Shown: one piece after another, positions 1 to 5,465 of the stretch
Layout: each line of letters opens with the position of its first letter
Numbering within the stretch: position 1 is the stretch's first letter
Assembly (NCBI GenBank): GCA_029820945.1
Contig: JALGUJ010000021.1
Coordinates: 1 to 62,697 of the forward strand
DNA length: 62,697 nt
Source of the DNA: Candidatus Zipacnadia bacterium
GTDB lineage: Bacteria > Armatimonadota > Zipacnadia > Zipacnadales > UBA5352
Direction of reading: 5' to 3'
The notes under the pieces: generated by a model
What the model was told of the DNA's origin: nothing
Seen by the model: only the letters and a program-made list of their open reading frames with translations
Databases searched by the model: none
Program-made: the position numbers and the translations under genes

Positions 1-2
1 CG

Positions 3-230
3 GGCGAGGTGGTGGAGTACCGCATCAGGCTGGGCGCGACCGCCTGCCGCTTCCAGACGGGCCATCGCATCCGGCTGGAGATCTGCTCGGCGGACTTCCC
101 GAACCACGACCGCAACCACAACACGGGCGGCGACGACCTGGCGGAGATGGAGATGGTCGCCGCGGAGCAGACGGTCCTGCACAGCGCGGCGTATCCATCG
201 CGGCTCGTCCTGCCGGTGGCCAACGGATAG
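3..230 (+). CDS. CocE/NonD-type hydrolase, C-terminal end only (partial)
   Basis: This is the last 75 residues of a protein that starts left of the window. The visible part has the pattern of the beta-sandwich that ends CocE/NonD and X-Pro dipeptidyl peptidase-like serine hydrolases: a segment GHRIRLEICSADFPNHDRN, then NTGG, and a terminal PSRLVLPV. In this family the domain packs against the alpha/beta-hydrolase core, which is not in view, so neither substrate nor catalytic residues can be judged. The next gene on the strand starts 32 bases after the stop. The family call rests only on this C-terminal signature. Confidence 0.7.
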   Translation, partial: GEVVEYRIRLGATACRFQTGHRIRLEICSADFPNHDRNHNTGGDDLAEMEMVAAEQTVLHSAAYPSRLVLPVANG

Positions 231-262
231 CGCCAGGGATGGGGAGGGCGGAGGCCTGACCG

Positions 263-1182
263 ATGACCGGTACCGTCCTCGCAGCGATGCTGGTGTTGCT
301 GAGCCTGACCGTCGCCCATACCCAGGAGCCGACGGTCGTCGCGGCGATCAATGAGCCGCCGACAGACGAGGTCGGGGAGCTTCATTACGCGTTCGAGGGC
401 CGGGAGCCGACCCGCTCCGCGAGCTTCGCCTTCGAGGACATCTCCGGCCGGACCGTCTCGCAGTTCGGCGAGGCCGAAGGCGCGATGGTGCGCACGCGCG
501 AGGCCGTGCTCTACTCCGACTCGCTCCCCGCGGACTTCGACTGTCTGAACGTCTGGGTGCGCTCGAAGGACTGGTACGTTTACTCCGACCCGCCGATCCG
601 GCCGCGCCTGAGCGTTCGCCTGCGGGACGCCTCGGGCGAGATGCACGAGGCGCAGCTCGGCCAGTGCATCTACAAGGACTGGTTCCTGGTGCACAAGCGG
701 CTCATCCCGCTCCCGCACGCCGAGCCGGCGACGCTGGCGGCCGGCGGGGACGGCAACGGGCGGATCGACCGCCCGGCGGCCTTCGAGGCCTTCATCATCT
801 CAGGCACCACCGGCGGCCAGGCCGCGGCGCTCTACCTCGACCACGCGAGCTTCTATGACGAGACGCTCGAGCCGCTGGAGATCGAGGCCCCGACCCGGGC
901 GGCCTCTTCCCCACGACGCCCGACGGCATCCTGCCCACCTGCCACGCCGAGCATGAGACGCGCGCGTCCTCCGACGACGAGGGCGCGACCTTCGTCTACC
1001 GGGGTGAGGACGGGACGCTGACCTATCGGGTCGATCCGACCGTGCCCGGCTTCGGGGGCGTGACCGCGCGCTGGGATGGCGGGCCCGAGTTGCGGCCCAT
1101 GGCGAGCGGCGGGCCGCGCATGGAGATCGGGGGCCAGGAGGTCGATCCCGACGACCCGACGCTGGCCGGGCGGACGCAATGA
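263..1182 (+). pseudogene. Frameshifted and truncated N-terminal part of a large exported glycosidase-like protein
   Basis: Starts ATG with a signal peptide (MTGTVLAAMLVLLSLTVAHT). About 210 residues of beta-rich sequence follow. Near 888-896 the coding signal jumps to another frame: unshifted, the ORF runs to 1021 with low-complexity Arg/Ser/Pro sequence, but in the shifted frame it continues as LFPTTPDGILPT and stops at 1182. The joined product of about 306 aa resembles the N-terminal third of the 1174-aa protein at 44842-48366. Both have a segment ending in SFYDE or AFYRE, followed by LFPTTPDGILPT here and TFPTGEDAMLPT there. The catalytic barrel of that protein is absent. A fragment at 1997-2401 may be its other end. 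A sequencing indel plus a real truncation is the simplest reading. Confidence 0.55.
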
Positions 1183-1184
1183 CG

Positions 1185-1216
1185 GACACGGGCCGGGGCA
1201 TGCCCCGGCCCGTGTC
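1185..1216. terminator. Perfect 32-bp palindrome, probable bidirectional terminator
   Basis: The left half gacacgggccggggca (1185-1200) is exactly the reverse complement of 1201-1216. It starts 2 bases after the stop of the plus-strand fragment and lies 40 bases from the stop of the convergent CARDB gene, as expected for a shared terminator. There is no clear T-run on either side. Confidence 0.7.
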
Positions 1217-1256
1217 TACTGTTAGCCTGCGCCCATGGCGATTGCCTGGGCCCGCT

Positions 1257-1802
1257 TCACTGCGCGGCGGGGTTCTTCCACACGATGGGCAGGTTCAGGC
1301 CGGTGGTGTCCGCAATGACGGTGAAGCCGTTGTTGAGATCAGGGGGGCCACCGGGCCCGGAGACTGCGAGCGGCGATCCCTCCTTGATCTTCCCGGCCGG
1401 ATGAGCGGTCACCGGTATGTCCGCGACGGCAGTGAGCATTCCCTGGAACACGCCGGTGGTGCCGCCCAGGTCGAAGTGCAGGTCCCTGCTGCCGCCCGCA
1501 CCGGTCGCCATCATGGTCTTGGTCTGGTGGCCCTGGTTGCCCGACGCCCCTTCGAGCACGTAGAGCGCCACCGTGCACCCCGCGGCGGCGCCGTTGCCGC
1601 GGTTGCGCACGCGCACCGTGACGCGCAGTCCGGTGAACTCGCGCCCCGCGCCCATCGCGTGCAGGGCGATGTGCTCGACAACCAGGTCGGGCCCCTTGAG
1701 CTGGCCGATCTCCTGTGCGGCGGCATCAGGCACGGCAAGGCCGAGAGAGGCCAGGCACACGACCGCACACAGGCTAACGGCTGTGATCTTCACGCTCGTC
1801 AT
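1257..1802 (-). CDS. Small exported CARDB-like protein (paralogue 1)
   Basis: A 181-aa protein. The start is set at the ATG at 1802, which has a good ribosome site (ggaggtgg) just upstream. An N-terminal signal peptide is followed by GPDLVVEHIAL and RVTVRVRNRGNGAAAG, the hallmark of a CARDB (cell-adhesion-related, APHP-type) beta-sandwich: the PDL(V/I)V opening and the VRNRGNG turn. It is a single domain with no anchor or sorting motif, so it is probably secreted or periplasmic. It is clearly paralogous to the protein at 2484-3062: same length, same PDLVV and RNRGNGAA segments, and a shared ending (NNGFTVI and NNGFVVI, then KNPA near the C-terminus). No enzymatic residues are apparent. An adhesin or structural role is inferred only from the fold family. 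Confidence 0.75.
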   Translation of the reverse strand: MTSVKITAVSLCAVVCLASLGLAVPDAAAQEIGQLKGPDLVVEHIALHAMGAGREFTGLRVTVRVRNRGNGAAAGCTVALYVLEGASGNQGHQTKTMMATGAGGSRDLHFDLGGTTGVFQGMLTAVADIPVTAHPAGKIKEGSPLAVSGPGGPPDLNNGFTVIADTTGLNLPIVWKNPAAQ

Positions 1803-1903
1803 TACGCCACCTCCACGCAGGTCCACTTCACCTTCGCCTTACATTGTCACCGATGCGGCGGGAGGTTACAGGGCCACGCGAAGGTCCGCGCCCCACGGTG
1901 CCG

Positions 1904-1996
1904 AGCGGGGGTGCTTGACAGGCGGGCGGGCATGGCGGCAGTGCGACCAACTGCCTTAGCGGGCGCTTCCAGCGCTCCGCCGGGAGCTGCGGGGGC
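1904..1996. repeat. Diverged copy of the hairpin-rich element found upstream of the reverse transcriptase
   Basis: The stretch shares ordered words with 3186-3250: gcttgacagg, then aactgcc, then gcgggcgct followed by a hairpin return (agcgc). In this copy the hairpin is gcgggcgct-tcc-agcgctccgc with one bulge, and gcgggcgct (1959-1967) can alternatively pair exactly with 2001-2009. The TTGACA box (1915-1920) has no -10 partner here. It lies upstream of CARDB paralogue 1, just as the other copy lies upstream of CARDB paralogue 2. The rest of the 1803-1996 gap shows no gene. Confidence 0.45.
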
Positions 1997-2401
1997 GTGC
2001 AGCGCCCGCCCTTTGCCGCACCACCGGCCTTCGGCGAGGAGCCGCACGGCTACGTCTTCGGCGAGTTCACGGTCGAGCTGCCCGAGCGCCCGGCGGACCT
2101 GGCCTTCGGGATCGGCATCAACGAGACCTCGACCAGTCCCGACGGCGTGGTGTTCAGCGTCTCACTGACCGACGATGATGGTGAGCGCCACGACCTGTTC
2201 GAGGCTCTGCAGGAGAACGGTCCGTGGCGCGACGAGCGCATCTCGCCGGCGGAGTGGGCGGAGCGGTGGGTCACGCTGCGCTTCCAGACAGACTGCGGTC
2301 CGGCCGACGATGCGTCCAATGACTCCGCGCGCTGGGCCGAGCCCAGGATCGTGCCGCAGGGCCGGTACCTCTCGGTTACCGTGGAGCCGGCGAGCCGGTA
2401 G
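1997..2401 (+). pseudogene. Fragment of an exported beta-sandwich domain protein
   Basis: The reading frame has no credible start: there is no ribosome site or signal peptide, and the GTG at 1997 is only the first possible codon. From about residue 15 it looks genuinely coding (GYVFGEFTVELPERP, LAFGIGINETSTSPDGVVF), with alternating hydrophobics typical of a NPCBM-like or related accessory sandwich. It may be the other end of the broken gene at 263-1182, separated by CARDB paralogue 1 and the hairpin element. The two pieces do not overlap in content, so this is inference. It ends at a hairpin (2422-2445). Confidence 0.35.
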
Positions 2402-2421
2402 GCTGCGACGTGGAAACGGCG

Positions 2422-2445
2422 CGGGCCGGGGCTGCCCCCGGCCCG
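2422..2445. terminator. GC hairpin between convergent genes
   Basis: cgggccgggg (2422-2431) pairs perfectly with 2436-2445 across a 4-base loop. It has the same core sequence as the palindrome at 1185-1216 and the same position relative to the neighbouring CARDB gene, so the two copies look related. Confidence 0.6.
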
Positions 2446-2483
2446 TGCGCATTCGCGTGGACCCGATCCGCCCCCGCCCGCGG

Positions 2484-3062
2484 CTAGTTCACCGCGGGGT
2501 TCTTGAAGCGGAGAGGAAGCGTCCTGCCGGCGGTGTCGAAGATGACGACGAAGCCGTTGTTGAAGTCAGTCGGGCCACCGGCACCGGCGACCACCATCAG
2601 TGGCTTGCCCTCGCGGACCTGGCCCGAGGGATGTGCGGCCACCGGTGCGTCCGCGACGGCAACCAGCATCCCCCGGAACCCAGCGCTGCCGGCAATCCCG
2701 TCGATGACGAAGTCAAGCTCCTCATGCTCGCCCGCTGCGATGGCCTCCGTCGTCTTGGTCAGGACCAGCGCGGCGTTGGGTGCGCCGAGCACGTTCTGCG
2801 AGTAGATCAGCGCCACCTCAGAGGGGCCGGCGGCACCGTTGCCGCGGTTGCGCACCCTTACGCTGAGCCTCACCTGGGAGAACTCGGCCGCGCTCTGCTC
2901 ACGCACGATGATCTCCTGGATGACCAGATCGGGGCCCTGTAGTGCGGCGATCATCGGCCCCCCACGAGGTGCCGGTGCCGCGTTAGCACCGGGCGCCATC
3001 AGACCTACCGAGACGAGACACAGGACTGCACACAGGCCAACCAGTGACTTCGTGATTCCCAT
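2484..3062 (-). CDS. Small exported CARDB-like protein (paralogue 2)
   Basis: A 192-aa protein. The ATG at 3062 sits 8 bases from a ggggagg ribosome site; a second ATG at 3068 would sit almost on it. A signal peptide is followed by QGPDLVIQEI and RLSVRVRNRGNGAAG, the CARDB pattern, and the ending NNGFVVI...KNPAVN matches paralogue 1. The proteins are related over their whole length but clearly diverged, so the duplication is old. Upstream DNA (3063-3160) is the most AT-rich stretch of this end of the window and contains a 13-bp palindrome. A secreted structural or adhesive role is inferred only from the domain. Confidence 0.75.
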   Translation of the reverse strand: MGITKSLVGLCAVLCLVSVGLMAPGANAAPAPRGGPMIAALQGPDLVIQEIIVREQSAAEFSQVRLSVRVRNRGNGAAGPSEVALIYSQNVLGAPNAALVLTKTTEAIAAGEHEELDFVIDGIAGSAGFRGMLVAVADAPVAAHPSGQVREGKPLMVVAGAGGPTDFNNGFVVIFDTAGRTLPLRFKNPAVN

Positions 3063-3138
3063 TGCCACATAACCTCCCCGGCTATTCTGACAACCTGTAG
3101 TACCCTTCTCTCCTATTCTCCCTCATGTTACATATTTG

Positions 3139-3151
3139 TTGCAGGCTGCAA
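3139..3151. promoter_or_regulatory. 13-bp palindrome upstream of CARDB paralogue 2
   Basis: TTGCAG-G-CTGCAA is an exact dyad about 80 bases upstream of the minus-strand start at 3062, in AT-rich DNA. On the minus strand TTGCAG could serve as a -35 with a weak TAACAT 15 bases on. It is a possible operator and no more than that. Confidence 0.3.
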
Positions 3152-3180
3152 AGGCGAACGCGAGACCGCTCGGCCGAGGG

Positions 3181-3216
3181 ATCGCCGCTTGACAGGATCG
3201 CGGCGATGCCGATAAT
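3181..3216 (+). promoter_or_regulatory. Near-consensus sigma-70 promoter with an overlapping inverted repeat
   Basis: TTGACA (3189-3194) is a perfect -35, followed after 16 bases by GATAAT (3211-3216), a 5/6 match to the -10. The start of transcription would be about 3223. An exact dyad, ATCGCCGC (3181-3188) and GCGGCGAT (3200-3207), brackets the -35 box and runs into the spacer, the usual place for a repressor operator. The promoter points at the hairpin array and the reverse transcriptase. Confidence 0.6.
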
Positions 3217-3224
3217 TGACGTAA

Positions 3225-3334
3225 CTGCCCTGGCGGGCGCTACAAGCGCCGGTTCGGCGTTTCGCCGAACGAGTCCCACGACGTGCGTGCTGAGAGTCAG
3301 AGCTGAAACCCGTTGCACGGGTTTCGCGGGGCAG
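3225..3334 (+). ncRNA. Candidate retron-type non-coding RNA (msr-msd-like)
   Basis: Starting at the predicted transcription start, CTGCCC (3225-3230) can pair with GGGCAG (3329-3334), extended by a T-G wobble, and would close a 110-nt structure as a retron a1/a2 stem does. Inside are three perfect hairpins: GGCGCT-ACA-AGCGCC (3236-3250), GTTCGGCG-TTT-CGCCGAAC (3252-3270) and GAAACCCGT-TGC-ACGGGTTTC (3305-3325). The reverse transcriptase starts 50 bases later, a normal retron spacing. Against this, the a1/a2 stem is short, the last hairpin is much shorter than typical msd stems, and GC hairpins are common between genes here. The fold is read by eye. Confidence 0.4.
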
Positions 3335-3383
3335 CCGGGGCGCGGGTGGAACGCCTGCGCCCCCCTTCCTCTGAGGCATCACG

Positions 3384-4269
3384 ATGGGTATCTGGGCCGG
3401 CGTCAGGCGGCTCTTCGGGGGCGGGCGACCGGGCTATGAGATCGAGCAGCTCGCCGAGCGTCTCGAGATGGCCGTGGAGGACCTGCGCGGCGTCGAGCCG
3501 CGCTATCGCAGCTTCACCGTGCCCAAGCGCGCGGGCGGCACGCGGACCATCCACGCGCCCGACGACGAGCTCAAGCTGCTTCAGCGGCGCATCCTCTACC
3601 GCGTGCTCGGCGGCCTGCGCGCGCACGCCTTCGAGGGCGGCCGGTCGATCGTCAGCAACGCCCGCCCGCACACAAATAAGCGCGTGGTCATCAGCCTCGA
3701 CCTGCGCGACTTCTTCCCCAGCACCGAGGCGCGGCGGGTGCGGAGCTATCTGCGCTTCGTCGGCCGGAGCCGGGCCGCGGCCGGGGAGATCACGCGGCTG
3801 ACCACCTGGGAGGGCGGGCTGCCCCAGGGCGCGCCCACCTCGCCCCGGCTGAGCAACCTCGTTGGTTAACTACAGGCCGGACGCCCGCCTCGACGGCCTG
3901 GCGCGCAGGTTCGGCGGCCACTACACGCGCTACGCCGACGACATCACTATCTCACTCACCGAGGACCTGCACGAGCAGGTGTTCACGGTGGTGCGACTGA
4001 TACGCGACATCGTAGGCGAGTTCGGCTATGAGCTGAACGAGCGCAAGGGCGGCGTGCGGCGCCGCCATCAGCGCCAGGAGGTCACGGGGCTGGTGGTGAA
4101 CGAGGGGATCGCCCTCCCGCGCGAGACACGGCGCCGGCTGCGGGCGGTGGAGCACAGGCTGCGCACGACCGGCGACTGCAGCCTGAGCGAGGAGGAGCTG
4201 CAGGGGTGGCTGGCGCTGGTCTCGATGGTGCCCGAGCAGGGCGAAGGGGCGGCGATCCCGCCCGGGTAG
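3384..4269 (+). pseudogene. Retron-type reverse transcriptase, interrupted by a single-base frameshift
   Basis: The first frame runs from the ATG at 3384 to the TAA at 3867-3869 and the second frame from about 3862 to 4269, together about 295 aa, a normal retron RT length. The first part holds TVPKRAGGTRTIHAP, the retron-specific NAxxH motif (SNARPHTNK), the catalytic-aspartate motif DLRDFFPS and GLPQGAPTSPRLSNL. The second part holds the YADD active site (RYADDITISL) and the retron-specific VTG motif (EVTGLVVNE). All core RT blocks are present and in order. There is no maturase, HNH or avd-like part, so it is not a group II intron or a diversity-generating element. The break lies at 3861-3867 (gttggtt); dropping one base restores SNLV-NYRP...RLDGL. 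It is either an assembly error or real inactivation. Confidence 0.75.
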
Positions 4270-4450
4270 CGCTCAGCGCGCGTCGGAGCCCTCCCGCGAA
4301 GGCGGCGTGGACGGCGAAGCTGCGGGGTCGGACGGACCGTTGGAGATCGAGACCTTGATTCGGGCTGTAGTGGCCTTCAGCCGGTCTTCGCTGCCCGGGC
4401 GCGAGCCCCTGCGGAGCCACACCGGGAAACCACGGCGAGGAGGAACGCAT

Positions 4451-5440
4451 ATGGCGGATGCAGTGCGCCTCAAGGATGGGTTGTGCAGTCCGGCAGTCAG
4501 CATCGGGGCGGGGCAGCTCCTGGGCCTGGTGTGCCGCGCGGGCGGCGCCGACTGCCCCATCATCGACGCCGCGCAGGCCGGCCAGATCCTGGGGAGGCTG
4601 GCCGAGGACCCCACGCTGGCCATCCGCCTGACCACCGACGCGGAGGAGATCCCGCACTACACGGCGTTGCCGGACGGCTACTACGCCCGGCTCGACCCCG
4701 GGGAGGTCCTGGGGCGCAAGCGCGACCTCGACGTGCTGCAGCGCCTCGGGCTGGCGCCGGGCGACACGCGGCGGGCGCGCTACCTCTTCGAGCTGCTCTT
4801 CGAGCGCATCGAGACGCCCTGGGGCATCTGCGCCTACGACACCGATGGCTGGGAGGGCTGCGCGCTGGCGCGCAGCGGCGCCTACGAGGGGGTGCGGGAG
4901 AGGGGTTGGCGGGAGGTCGTCTACTGCCGCAGCGACCGGGAGCGCGCCGAGTACCGCCGGCGCAACGAGCGCGCCATCGTGGAGGGCGACCGCCTCTTCA
5001 TCCGCCCGCACCACCTGATGTGCATGTGCTGCTGGTACAACGGCGGCGAGGGCAGCGGCCCGCGGCCCAATGACACGCTCGCGGAGATCCTCGAGCGCAT
5101 CCAGGCGGAGCCGGAGGTGCCGATCACGCTGGTCGAGGGATGCTGCGAGGCCTGCGACTGCTGCGACGGCTTCCACCCCGACAACGGCCGCTGCGTGCAC
5201 GCAGGCGGGCTGATCCGCGACTACAAGAAGGACCTGGACTGCTTCCAGAAGCTGGGGCTGATGCCCGGCGCCACGCTGCCCGCGCGGGAGCTGATTGACC
5301 TGCTGTTCGAGCGCATCCACTCAACCACGGAGATCTGCGGCTACGGCGACGACGTGGTGACTGCGAACGAGTGGCGCATCTGCAGCGGCCCGGGCGGCAA
5401 CGCCGGGTACGCCAGGACGCGCGAGACCGGGCTCTTCTGA
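4451..5440 (+). CDS. Cysteine-rich protein made of two copies of one domain, one copy having lost its cysteines
   Basis: A 329-aa protein. The ATG at 4451 follows a strong aggagg at 4437-4442. The C-terminal half has IRPHHLMCMCCW (Cys 191, 193, 194), a second cluster EGCCEACDCCDG, and later CVH, DCF, ICGYG and RIC; the layout recalls DUF1284-like metal-binding proteins. The N-terminal half is a degenerate copy: KRDLDVLQRLGLAPG against KKDLDCFQKLGLMPG, and LLFERIETPWGIC against LLFERIHSTTEIC, with most cluster cysteines replaced. There is no signal peptide, so it is cytoplasmic. It probably binds metal or an Fe-S cluster; no function is known to me. It is the first gene downstream of the RT (181-base gap) but has its own ribosome site, so linkage to the retron is only positional. 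Confidence 0.6.
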   Translation: MADAVRLKDGLCSPAVSIGAGQLLGLVCRAGGADCPIIDAAQAGQILGRLAEDPTLAIRLTTDAEEIPHYTALPDGYYARLDPGEVLGRKRDLDVLQRLGLAPGDTRRARYLFELLFERIETPWGICAYDTDGWEGCALARSGAYEGVRERGWREVVYCRSDRERAEYRRRNERAIVEGDRLFIRPHHLMCMCCWYNGGEGSGPRPNDTLAEILERIQAEPEVPITLVEGCCEACDCCDGFHPDNGRCVHAGGLIRDYKKDLDCFQKLGLMPGATLPARELIDLLFERIHSTTEICGYGDDVVTANEWRICSGPGGNAGYARTRETGLF

Positions 5441-5465
5441 GCGGCCGCGACGGACAGCGGCGTGC

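Noticed and set aside
1904..1996. Second retron RNA upstream of CARDB paralogue 1
   Set aside because: It shares words with the RT-associated element but has no -10 box, no closing a1/a2 stem and no reverse transcriptase, so it is listed only as a diverged repeat.
3862..3869. Programmed +1 frameshift in the reverse transcriptase, as in release factor 2
   Set aside because: Slippage from GGT to GTT is poor for a glycine tRNA, and no ribosome-site-like stimulator precedes it.
3384..4269. Group II intron or diversity-generating reverse transcriptase
   Set aside because: There is no maturase or endonuclease domain, no intron ends, no template/variable repeat pair and no avd gene, while retron-specific NAxxH and VTG motifs are present.
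4082..5320. Long minus-strand open frame opposite the cysteine-rich gene, and similar long antisense frames at 14417-17059, 26579-30076 and 44596-48441
   Set aside because: In DNA this GC-rich, frames opposite real genes stay open by codon bias. These have no ribosome sites, are rich in Arg, Ala, His and Val with no domains, and the genes opposite have clear families.
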